Assembly (NCBI GenBank): GCA_947652605.1 | Contig: OX393579.1 | Location: 46,382,970 to 46,446,969 of the forward strand | Length of the DNA stretch: 64,000 nt | Direction of reading: 5' to 3' | DNA from: Elmis aenea | Taxonomy: Eukaryota > Arthropoda > Insecta > Coleoptera > Elmidae | Shown here: positions 11,601-23,600 of the stretch, in pieces | How positions within the stretch are numbered: the first letter of the stretch is position 1 | Layout of the letters: the number at the start of each line of letters is the position of its first letter | Position numbers and translations under genes: made by a program | The notes under the pieces: generated by a model | Database searches by the model: none | The model's input: only the letters and a program-made list of their open reading frames with translations | What the model was told of the DNA's origin: nothing

Positions 11601-14600
11601 GTAAAAGAAAGTTTCAATTACAACTTTGTTTTAAATCATCCTGTATATTTATTTACTTGTTTTAGATACTGCTCCAGGAAGCTAAGCCAAATAAGAAAAT
11701 GGAAAGAAAAATGTTTAGTATTAACAAATATCGTTTAAAAGCGCTTTTAGGCAAAAACTGGATGCAATTTAAACGAAATCCAGGGTAATTAAAACCATTT
11801 TAGCTCGTATCACAACATAAAACTTTTTTTTTTAAATTTTAGTGGAACTGTTGCAATAATATGCTACTCATTTATTGTTCTGGTTGCATTTTTCATAGCC
11901 ATCGGTGATGATCCCAAAGATCTTAAATTAGGAGTGGTTAATGATGAGGAGTATAGAGAACAGTGTAGTAATATTTCAAAAATTACAACCGTTACTTCTT
12001 ATAATGATTCTTATTGTGATATGAAACTATTGGGCTGCCGGTTATTAGATGGCATTGCGGATCCTATGATAAAAATGGTAATACTTATTTTATTACTACT
12101 TGTTGTGATCATTTCTTGACAAAACCTAACTGATCTGTTCAAAAAGTATCTGACCTTTGATCGGAAAATAGTACACGTGGTCTGTCCCATCCCAAAAGTA
12201 ATGAGAATGATTTTAATACGCAGCTTAGAAGGACCAGGAAAAACAAGTGGTGGTTGAGGCAGGTGTAGGGGGAACCCAGGTATACAGTTAGACCATACTC
12301 GGTTGAGTCTGCGCCTTTTTACCAGTTGGAACGTTAGCAAAGTGCGTAGTAGTTTTTGTCTTGTCAGGGGCAAAAATGCAGAGCAGTCTGGAGCAGCGCT
12401 ACGCGTTCAAGTTCTGCGGAAAACTCGGAAAATTTTGTTCCGTAACGTTCCAGTTGTTGAGAACAACTTATGGGGATGCTATTTTGTCTTCAGCCCAAAT
12501 CTTCAGGTTGCACAAGGCGTTCAAGGACGAAAGAGAAAGCGTTGAGGACGAACAGCGTGCAGGGCGTCCTTCAAGTTCAAGAACTGAGAACAATGTGGCT
12601 CGTGTGAAGGTTGTTCTGAAAAGGGACCGACGTTTGAGTGTGCGTTTAATTGCAGAGGAGGTAGGACTACCGATAACGGACGTTCACCGAATCACTACTG
12701 AAGATCTGCACATGAGAAAAATTTGTGCGAAGCTGGTTCCCAAAAATTTGTCCGATGAACAAAAGGACAATCGTGTGTGGTTTCTCGCGAACTCTTGGAT
12801 CGTGTGGCAGCGAGTGATAACCGGAGATGAAAGTTGGGTTTTCGAGTACGATCCCACAACCAAAAGACAGGTCAGAGTGGCACACTTTCCAGTCACTTGG
12901 TCCAAAAAAAGCCCACTTGAGCAAATCAAGAGTGAAAATCATGCTCAATTTTTTAAATTCAAAGGGAGTTACTCAAAAAGATATTTGCCACCCGGACAGA
13001 CTGTGAATCAAACATTTTACGTACAGGTACTCGAGAGTTTAAAAAAGAAAGTTGTGCGTGTCCGCCGTGAAATTGCAAACACGTGGTTCCTTTACCACGA
13101 CAATGCGCCAAGCAAGTCACACATCAATCGCTGGCACAAAATAATATTACGACGCTTCCCCAGCCACCGTACAGCCTTGACTTAGCTTCGTGCGATTTGT
13201 TTTTATTCCCCAAGCTTAAAACCCACCTAAAAAGACATCATTTTGGGACAGTTGAAAACGTCCAGGCAGCTGCGACAAGGGCTATAAGCAGCATCTCAAG
13301 CAAAGACTTCCTCCACTGTTATAAAGAGTGGCAGCAACGCCGGAATCGCTGTATTCAATCACAAAGAGTCTATTTTAAAGGGGATAAAGTGTAATAGCAT
13401 GTATGTCCAATAAAAAAAATATTTTCAAATCATTACTTTTGGGACAGACCACGTATTACATAACAAGAGTTGTAAGAACCATATTACGCACGAGTGGAAA
13501 AGTTGCGCACGGAGCCGCGTAGCGGCGAGTGCGTATTTCTCCGAGTGCGTAATTGCTTTACAACTCGTGTTATGTAGCTTACTTTTTCTACGATCACATA
13601 ATACCTACGATTTTAACGGCTTTTTGGCTAATATACACATGTAATTACGTTGTCTTGTCAATTTTGACGTAAGCCTACTTTGACATTTCTAGACAAGTGT
13701 GCGTTTTGCTTACCGTGCGTTATAACTCACTTACTAGACATGCAGAAAGTGTCTACTTTAATCATTTATTTTAAAAACCTGTGCTTTTTGCTTACCGTGC
13801 GTAAGGACCGACTTACTATGCATGCAGGCTGTACGGTAAGAGTAATTTACATTAGTAGAAAAAAAACACAATTATATACTTGGGCGTCTAAAACCTAAAT
13901 TCCTTTCAAAATTCTCTCCTTGGGACTAAACACATTATCCCAGCGGTCCCGTCATTGCTGGAGACATTTTTTGAAGGCTTCCTGTGGAATGGTGTACAGC
14001 TGCGGCATCGCCTTCCGCATAATGTCTTCTCTTGATTCAAATCGAGTTCCTTTCAGCGCCATTTTTAGCTTGGGAACAGTCAAAAATTGCAAGGACATGT
14101 CAGGAGAGTGGGAAACTTGACGAACCACAGAAATGTTGTGTTTGGCCAAGAATCTCTGAATCAAATGCGATCTTTTTGCTCCATCGTTAGCAGATTTGGC
14201 ACGAATTTCGCAGACACTCTCCGCATGGCCAAGTTCACGGTTTAAATGAAATTCATCGAACCTATGCTTATCCCCATCTGGTCCACAATTTCTCAGACTG
14301 ACAAAAGTCAAAACTTGGCCAATGACTGACATTTTTGCTTATTGAGAGCCTACCGGAATGTGGTGCTCTGTCTACTGACGCACAGCCATCATTGAAGCGG
14401 TTGTACCATTCCTTAATTTGAGTGATGCTCATGGCATCGTCCCCAAAAGCCTGCTGAATCTTCCGAATGGTTTCCTCTTGACTATTGTCAAGTTTTTTTT
14501 GCAAAATTTGATGCAATACCGACAGGGCCACCCTAACTACAGGGTTAAATGGGCTATAGCGCCGGGGCGTCACCCTTTTGGAGCGGCAATTTTGCTTGCA

Positions 14601-17600
14601 CTCAAATCAGTTTAACGGCTGGAGAATTTTGTAAAACTTGTAAAACTTCACCGGTCACCCCGCTCCCACTACCCCTCCCGTGTATTTTTTGATGAAGAGG
14701 GGCGCATTATTGTTAGTAGCCCACGGGCGCCAAATATCTTAGGACGGCCCTGAATACCGATGCTCAATTCGTTCCGTTATTTGCTGCAATAGAAAATCCT
14801 ACGGGTGCTTAGGTACTACACTACCTCACTCACAGAATGATTGCTAGCGATTAGCGCTATCTGCGGGCATAAAAAAATGCATGCATACACTCTACACTTC
14901 CCTATTGGAGGACATCTTCCGCGCTTCATTTGTTTACGCGGAAAAGATTAAGGTCGTATACTTTTTGAACAGACCTCGTATGGCTTACAGCTGAATAATT
15001 AAATTACGAACATCCACAATAATCATTCGGTTCTTTAAATAATATTCTATTTCGATTATTGTTAACTGATTTTATTTTACTTGTTAGGAACACTTTAATA
15101 ATTTGGATGACGCAATTATGGCAATAAAACATGGCAAGTTAGTGGGAGCTATATTTATACCAAAAAACTTTTCGGTTTCGCTACAAGAAAAATTATTAGA
15201 TGGAGGATTAATAGATGACGAAACTATAAGTCTGGGGCAGGTCCAAGCTTATTTGGATTTGTCAAGTAAGTGCTACACCATTACGCGTGTATTCGAGAAC
15301 CTAAAAAACAGATTTTTGTTTTAGATCGAATGGTTGGCTCAGCATTAAAGTATAAACTAATGAAGAAAGTGATTGATTTTGCCAAACAAATTTTGATCGA
15401 TTGTAATTACCCCCCTAAGTTCGGAGATTTTCCTGTACGATTTGAAGAACCTGTATATGGAAGTAAAGATGAAATCTTCCAATCTTTCATGTTTCCTGGG
15501 ATGATATTAACGTAAGTAATGCATTACTACGATTAGGTTTTACAGAGTTTTTCATAGTTCGGTATGATTTCGAAACCCAAATTGTTTTTAAACAAAATTA
15601 TATCACAAGTATCAACAGATAATTATTCTTTTTAGCTATGTAAATAATTTAATACTCCTAAAACTAAATTTAGAGAAAAATGTCAAAATGTATAATTAAC
15701 AGGTCATTCTCTGTGTTAAAATGAAAGTTGGCAGCAACTTTTTTGAGCTTAAATTGGGGGTGTACCGAATAATCAGTAGATCATCGGTAATCGGCCCCAT
15801 TGGCTCTTTACCGATTAATCGGTTTTCACTAAAATTATTTGCCAATAGCAACGTCGGTTATGAAGAAACCTTCGACGCGGTTCCAACCCGGAAACAACTT
15901 GTATAGGGCGATTGAAATTCGAGTTTAAGCATGGGGATCTCGCTTGTTATAATAGCTAGAGTGTAGGTTTAAATTTAGCAAAGTTGCTAAATTCGATGCT
16001 CATTGATAATCCAAGGAGAAATTGGAAATATCTCAAACGGTAAAATTAGGAAAAACTGGAAAATACCATTTTTGAAAATCGTCTATAACTCCTTTGGAGT
16101 TTGAAATAAATATCTTAAATGTGTAAAATAATTGCCCAAGCAACTTTTTAAGCCGAATCGGATGGTGGTCACAAATTTTTCCTAGATCGATTTATTTTTG
16201 TTTTATGACAACCAACTTTGCTTTTTTTTTATGGACAGCATATGGCGTTTTTCTTCGATATTAAAGTTCATTTTTACGAATTTATTAATGTGACAAGTAA
16301 CAGGCTTTTAAAACTTTTAGTTTGTTGATCGGTTGTCATGGAAACAACATAAACTACAATGACCGGCCAACCTGATTTATAGTTGTTATTGTTAAAAACG
16401 TATTTTTTCAAATTTGACAATGAAAGAAGAAGTAAAATACCATGTGTGATACATTAATGGATTCAGAAAAATTAATGCTACTTAATTATGTAAATAGCAA
16501 AAATTGCGTCTACAAGAAAAAACAAAGTTGGTTGTCATAAAGCAAAAACGAATCGATCTAGGAAAAATTTGTGATCACCATCCGATTAGGCTTAAAAAAT
16601 TGCTTGGGCAGTTTTAACACATTTGAAATATTTCATACTCCAAAGGAGTTATAGACTATTCTCAAAAATCGTATTTTCCAGTTTTTCATAATTTTCTCGG
16701 ATACCGTTTGAGATATTTCCAATTTCTCTTTGGATTATTAATGAGCATCGAATTTAGCAACTTTGCCAAATTTAAACCTACACTCTAGCTATTATAACAA
16801 GCGAGATCCCCATGCTTAAACTCGAATTGGACATCGGCTGCGGAAGTCTACAGCGTAGATTAATGTTGTTTATTTATTCAAATACACTGCAATGAAAACT
16901 AAAACAAATTATAAAATAATAATTGCTTTTTGGTTTCCTGGCTTTAAATAAGTGAAATAAACGCAAAAATATTTTCTCTTCGCGGCGCCCCCCAAGATTG
17001 GCGCCTGGGGAATCGATACCCCCTTGCCCCCCCCCCCACCGTCGCTACGCCACTGAATACATACAACTGGTGTTATGTAGCTTACTTTTTCTACGTTTAC
17101 ATAATACCTACGATTCTAACGGCTTTTTGGCTAATATACACATGTAATTACGTTGTCTTGTCAATTTTGACGTGTCTACTTTGACATTTCTAGACAAGTG
17201 TGCGTTTTGCTTACCGTGCGTAAGGACCCACTTACCATGCATGCAGGCTGTACGGTAAGAGTCATTTATAAAGGGTGTTTCAATAAGACGGAAAGATGTT
17301 AAATGTGAATTAGGCTTTAACGTCAAAAGATTTTGGCATCTGGTTTTGACATTTGACAAGTTCAGTCTTTGGCAATTTTAACCATGGGAAGATTGACAAT
17401 CGAACAACGTGTTAAAGTTATTGAAGCCTATTACGAAAATGGGCTTTATTACAGAAATGCACTTCACGCACTTCGCGATATTTTTGGTCAGCATAATCGG
17501 CCAACCGAGAGTGCAATTGTAAAAATTGTTCAAAAATTCAAACAAACTGGGTCGGTGACAGATGTAAAAACACCATTGCATGCTCGTGTACGTCGTTCAG

Positions 17601-20600
17601 CTGAAAACATTGCTGCAGTGCGCGAGAATGTGGCCGAGAGTACAGACACCTCTATTCGTAATCGCGCACAGGAATTGAACCTCTCCGCAACCACGGACAT
17701 CGAATTTTGAAGAAAAATTTGTCTCTACATGCTTACAAAATTCAATTTACTCATGAACTGAAGCCTGCGGACCATTTGAAGCGCCGTACGTTCGCCAATT
17801 GGATGCAAGAGCAAAACAGCGAAATCAATTGGCCACCAAGATCGTGTGATTTGACGCCTTTGGACTTCTATCTTGGGATTATATCAAGGGCAAGGTCTAT
17901 GCCAACAAGTCAACAACAATTCAACAGCTAAAGGATGAGATAATAAGACATATTGGTGAGATCGAGGAGCAATTATGCAGAGATGTCATCAAAAATTTTG
18001 ACCATCTTGTGGAGGTGTGTTGCCGAAGCCTTGGTGAACATTTGGGCGATATTATCTTTCACACATAATTGCCATGTGCCAAATAACATGATTCAATAAA
18101 AAAAACTTAAAAAAATCAAAATTAACATTGTCTTATTTACTGTTAACATATTTCCGTCTTATTGAAACACCCTTTATTAGTGGTCGTAGAAAAAGTTGGT
18201 TTTTGAACTAGGTACTACAAGTAAGAAAAATCATCTTGAAATATTAAACAACACCACATAACTAAAAACACATTTAATGAATGTAATCAAATTTAAATTA
18301 TATTGTACGAACAAAAGGCTTTCTTCATATTCAAACAGGGAGTGAGGACGGAACGAAAACGAAAACGTTGAACGAAATTAACCGAAATTTTTATAAGAAC
18401 GAAAACGAAATTAATATTTTTTGTTCAACAACGAAACCGGTGCGCATTAATCATACAACTCACTTAATCATATGTGAAAGTCGATAATCCGTAAACGGTC
18501 CATAAGCCAAGACCGATTTATTGTTAATCGACCACTTTGCCTATCGGTGGATCCTTAGTTTGAATACTAAATAAAGTTTTTATTATGATCAACTTTTAAA
18601 ACCAAAAATTTCGTTTTGACCTACCGGTGCTTAATAATTTTGTAAGAAATTATTATTAACGGATATTAAATGTTCATAATTATTGTAATGAATTAATTAA
18701 AAACCATATTAGTACCGTTAAAAAAAAAATTAACCTGACTTTTTTTTTTTAAATGAGGCAATAACATTATGAATGTACCTATTTTTGTCATTTTTGCAGA
18801 TTTTTATCTTATTTAATAATCTTTTGGGTTTCTTTAGGATTATTTTTAGATATAAGCAATATAAGCTGATAGTAATAATCAGCGCAACACTTACTAAGGA
18901 GGGTCACGATATGTTGTAGCTAGAATCTGATCAAGGCTGTGTTTATTGCATCAAGGACATAAAAACTAATAATTTTGCAGAGTTATACGTGCCACTAGCC
19001 ATTTCCTTCAGAAAAATAGGGGAAAAACTGAAAAGTTGAATAATAAAAGTAATTTTTGCGATCGCGTTGGCCACGAAACCCTCAGAGATAAAACCGAAAT
19101 TCTTCTATTTACCAATTCGAGCATCCTTTGCAAGTAAAATTGTGCAAAGTTTTTGAAGGAATCTTAAACGGTTCCGGAAAAAAAACGTCAAAAACGAGGC
19201 GCCCTTGTAAACACGGTTTCTCCTTTGTTAAACACCAATGCAATCGCATAGATTTAGTTATAACAGATATACCCAGTGGTGAGCTGTAGGGGGCTCGCGC
19301 GAGCTCTTTGTTAAATTATTCCTGAATTGCGAGCCCGTTGTTCTTCTTGTTAACCATTTTCTCAAGAAAAAATATATCTTAAAATCATTGTCATTACATA
19401 CGTTTGTAAAGCGACGAAGTCATGCCTATCCAGTGGCGGACAGGGACGGCGGGACACCGGGATTTCTCCCGGTGGGCCGGTCGCTCTGGGGCCGCGATAT
19501 GTTTGCCCTAACTTCTAAAGTTAATGCACTTGATGTTCGGTGTTCAAAATGTAGCTAAAAGACTGGCGCATCCAACGATGTAAACAAAAAGCAAATAAAA
19601 CACTTTTTGATATCATCCACGGCCGTCTGAGAAAGGTCCGGCAATATGCCAAGAGTTCGCTCGCAAAAATAAAAACATCTCGGTCTACGAAAAAATTCGT
19701 AACTCCGTTATTAGCCACCCGAAAATTTTGATTCAGTGTTTACAATGTAGCTAAAAGACTGGCGCATCCAACGATGTAAAGAAAGTGCAAATAAAACACT
19801 TTTTGATATCATCCACGGCCGTCTGAAAAAAGTCCGGCAATATGCCGAGAGTTCGCTCGCAAAAATAAAAACATCTCGGTCTACAAAAAAATTCGTAACT
19901 CCGTTATTAGCCACCCGAAAATTTTGATTCAGTGTTTAAAATGTAGCTAAAAGACTGGCGCATCCAACGATGTAAACAAAAAGCAAATAAAACACTTTTT
20001 GATATCATCCACGGCCGTCTGAAAAAGGTCCGGCAATATGCCAAGAGTTCGCACGCAAAAATAAAAACATCTCGGTCTACAAAAAAATTCGTAACTCCGT
20101 TATTAGCGGACCGAAAATTTTGATTCGGTGTTTAAAATGTAGCTAAAAGACTGGCGCATCCAACGATGTAAAGAAAGTGCAAATAAAACACTTTTTGATA
20201 TCATCCACGGCCGTCTGAAAAAGGTCCGGCAATATGCCAAGAGTTCGCACGCAAAAATAAAAACATCTCGGTCTACAAAAAAATTCGTAACTCCGTTATT
20301 AGCCACCCGAAAATTTTGATTCGGTGTTTAAAATGTAGCTAAAAGACTGGCGCATCCAACGATGTAAACAAAGTGCAAATAAAACACTTTTTGATATCAT
20401 CCACGGCCATCTGAAAAAGGTCCGGCAATATGCCGAGAGTTCGCTCGCAAAAATAAAAACATCTCGGTCTACAAAAAAATTCGTAACTCCGTTATTAGCC
20501 ACCCGAAAATTTTGTTTCGGTGTTCAAAATGTAGCTAAAAGACTGGCGCATCCAACGATGTAAATAAAGTGCAAATAAAACACTTTTTGATATCATCCAC

Positions 20601-23600
20601 GGCCGTCTGAAAAAGGTCCGGCAATATGCCGAGAGTTCGCTCGCAAAAATAAAAACAACTCGGTCTACAAAAAAATTCGCAACTCCGTTATTAGCTTGCC
20701 GAAAATTTGGATTCGGTGTTCAAAATGTAGCTAAAAGACTGGCGCATCCAACGATGTAAATAAAGTGCAAATAAAACACTTTTTGATATCATCCACGGCC
20801 GTCTGAAAAAGGTCCTTTGAAAAGGTCATACTTGATACTTGTGATCGCGTTGGCTATGAGATTGTGTAGGGAAAAAATCAAAGTTTGTTATAGTTTTTAA
20901 TCAAGGAAAACTGGAAAAAAAGAAAAGGTGCTCAGAGAGAAAAGGCTAAAAGTACTTCACGAAGTTGCTAAAAAAAATTCAAGTTAAGTGATTTGTTTGC
21001 TTTAGCTTCTAAAGTTAGTGCACCTGATGTTGAAAAATCATTGATCAAGAATAGCATTCATCAAATTCGACAAAAGATGACAATCTAATCTGCCCCATTG
21101 AAACGGACAAAATTGAAACGTCAATTATCAACGCAAAGTCTTCATGTTCAAGTCTAACTTACCAAGTAACAAATATTTTGAATGCTTACCAGCTAGTTGT
21201 TTCACAAAACCAACAAGTCAAAATTTTGAGTATTTTTTTAACAAACATCCTTGTCAGCCAACTATTGGTGATATAACTTATTGGCCATTTAAGCCAAATG
21301 TTATATTTTACAGAGATGATAAAATAAGCAGACGATGATTATCATATTGTTTAGAAAAAGAATCTCTATTTTGTTCCGTGTGCTTGGCATACAGTGATAA
21401 GAACGAATGTTCGTTTGTAAATGATGGAATGAAAGACTGGAAGCATACTCTGCAACGTGTTAAAGAACATGAAAATAATAAGATCCATGAAAATTGTGTT
21501 TATAGGCATATGCTTAAACTTAAAAGTAAAGATATTTATAGTTTAATATTCTCAAATGAAGGCAGCTTACGTCAAAAAAAAATGCTCTTGAACGCAAGCA
21601 AGTATTGGAAAGAATTATAGATGTAAAACTAATTGGAAAAAGGGGTTTAGCTTTTCGGGCTCACAGGAATCTGCTAATTCACTTTCATTAGAGCATAATG
21701 AGACTTAACATGGAAGTTTTTTAGAAATAATTTTATTATTATCTAAATATGACATTTTAAAATTAAATTTTTTTGGGTCATTCTTTTTTTGGGGCCGGTC
21801 TAGCAGGTTTTTCCCGGGCCGGTTGAATTTCCCAGTCCGCTACTGTGCCTATCAAGCAATGACGATTAAATTTAGAATAACCCGTCGCACAATAGAATTT
21901 TTTGAATTATGTACAATCACTCGATTATTCACGTTTGAATTTAAAATGCCATTTTTTTCCAACATATAATTGACATTATTTGTTTGTTTTTATTTAACTA
22001 TGAGCGAGCCCTTTGTTAAAAAATTCATAGCTCACCACTGGATATACCTAACCTACCACAACTTCTCAAATCATAGCGCTTTTGCAGGGGTTTCGCTTTT
22101 GACGTTTTTTTCCGGAACCGTTAAAGATTTTTTCAAAAACTTTGGACCATTTTACTTGCAAAGGATGCTCGAATTGGTAAATAGAAAAATTTCGATTTTA
22201 TCTATAAGGGTTTCATGGCCAATGCGAATGAAAAATTACTTTAATTATTCAACTTTTCAGTTTTTCCCCTATTTTTCCGAAATCAAATGGCCAGTGGTAC
22301 GTATAACTCTGCAAAACATTTAGTTTTGATGTTCTTGATGCAATAAACACAGCCTTGATCAGATTCTAGCTACAACATATCGTGAATCGTGACCTTCCCT
22401 GGTTAATATAGTTCACCGAAAATATTAGCAGTATGTTTGATGAAACATCGATTATTTTAACCAATTTGAATTCAATAATTTTTTTTATATTATGATGAAT
22501 TGTGTGATTATTTTTTTAAATTTTCAGGGTAATATTTTTCATGGGCACCGCAAGCACAGCCATGGTTATCATAACAGATCGCGTCGAAGGTGTGTGGCAT
22601 AGATCTCTTGTCAATGGCGTATCTTCCTTCGAAATAGTCATGGCCCATTTTTTAACGCAATTCATCTTAGTGATGTTACAAATAACTGCGATGCTAATTG
22701 TGTCGTTTCTTATATTTAAAACAGAATGTAAGGGGAGCCCAATATTTTTGATAATAATTTTGCTGCTCGAGGGACTTGTTGGAATGAGTTATGGTAAGTT
22801 ATAAGGATGCGACCGATGAAAAGTTGTGTTACAAAATAATTATTTATGTCGTAGGAATGTGGGTGTCCATAGTGGCCAAAAATGTATCCGAAGCAATTCT
22901 TATGACGGTCGGAACAATATTTATGGGGTATTCTCTATCTGGTAAGTTTTATATTTCTGTTATTAACCCTTTCACTGCGGATTAATTAATCTCTCTATGT
23001 TGATTGGTCGACGCATTACTACGTTCTACGCCGCGCAAAATACCTGCTGCTAGGAAAACGCGGCTTTAAGTTCAGTTTCAGAGTCAAGTTGATTAGAACC
23101 TAGTTCATTAATTTCTTAAAATAGTGGAAGTAGAGAAAAAAATCGAGTTGACCCGAGAACTTTCTCAAATTATGATTTATTTCTATTTTAAAAATGTTGT
23201 AAAGCTGTAAAAAAATGTTTTATGCCGTTTATAAACAAACTAAAGATAGAAATGCATTGCGGTTTATTTTATTTTTTTATAAGTGCAAGTCTTACACTAG
23301 AAACTATTTCAAAAATTTTGAAGAGCTGTTTTAAGCCTTTATTTTGAAACAAATAAAGGTATGAATGCATTACTTAGGGCTTAGGATATCTTAAACATTT
23401 TCAAGAAATATAAAGACCATTGTGAAACTTTAGTTTTTTTTCTGAAGACAAATGGCTATACAAAAAAATAAAGTTACACTAATAACAAAGTTATCGAATA
23501 ATTCGTCTTGGTTGGGACACCCCTTATACAGGGTGTGTAAAAATTGGCGGAAGGGCTACACGGAGCGATGTTCTTCGTAAAATTCTAAGTCGAAAATCTT

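Larger units (their letters stand above)
12129..14978. mobile_element. Outer mariner-like element M2
   Basis: The left end reads TA-ACTGATCTGTTCAAAAAG, and the right end is the complement CTTTTTGAACAGACCTCG-TA. The terminal repeats are about 30 bp with the core CTGTTCAAAAAGTAT. The only transposase remnant runs on the minus strand (13940-14573). A younger mariner (12174-13453) and a family C repeat sit inside. Located in transporter intron 7. Confidence 0.75.
17068..18195 (+). repeat. Repeat family C, copy 3 (split)
   Basis: It starts inside the family hairpin (ACTGGTGTTATGTAGCTTAC) and ends TTAGTGGTCGTAGAAAAA, interrupted by the 904 bp element at 17271-18174. Without the insertion the body matches copies 1 and 2. 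Confidence 0.8.
19431..21846 (+). mobile_element. hAT element K nested in L
   Basis: 2416 bp, ends CAGTGGCGGACAGGGA and TCCCAGTCCGCTACTG, flanked by a perfect 8-bp duplication TGCCTATC (19423-19430 and 21847-21854). GC-rich subterminal GGGCCGGTC blocks are shared by both ends. It contains a 196-bp tandem array and a broken zinc-finger frame; the hAT dimerisation and catalytic region is absent, so it is non-autonomous. Confidence 0.92.
19274..22040. mobile_element. hAT-type element L nested in J
   Basis: Terminal repeats CAGTGGTGAGCTGTAGG (left) and TCATAGCTCACCACTG (right), flanked by a perfect 8-bp duplication GATATACC (19266-19273 and 22041-22048). Subterminal GCGAGC(T/C)CTTTGTTAAA is also inverted. 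Without the nested K element it is only about 340 bp, so it is a MITE without coding capacity. Confidence 0.9.
18896..22402. mobile_element. Foldback element J, copy 1 (host of a nest)
   Basis: Left arm AAGGAGGGTCACGATATGTT then GTAGCTAGAATCTGATCAAG; right arm is the complement ending CGTGACCTTCCCTGG. The arms are about 330 bp long and include GCAGAGTTATACGTGCCACT. A second, uninterrupted copy is 27136-27789. Without the nested L element this copy is about 730 bp. Located in transporter intron 9. Confidence 0.82.

Noticed and set aside
19521..20502. Repeated 65-67 codon minus-strand frames starting [15 protein letters not shown].
   Set aside because: They are the same 196-bp unit read repeatedly; the frame crosses unit borders, and only some units stay open.
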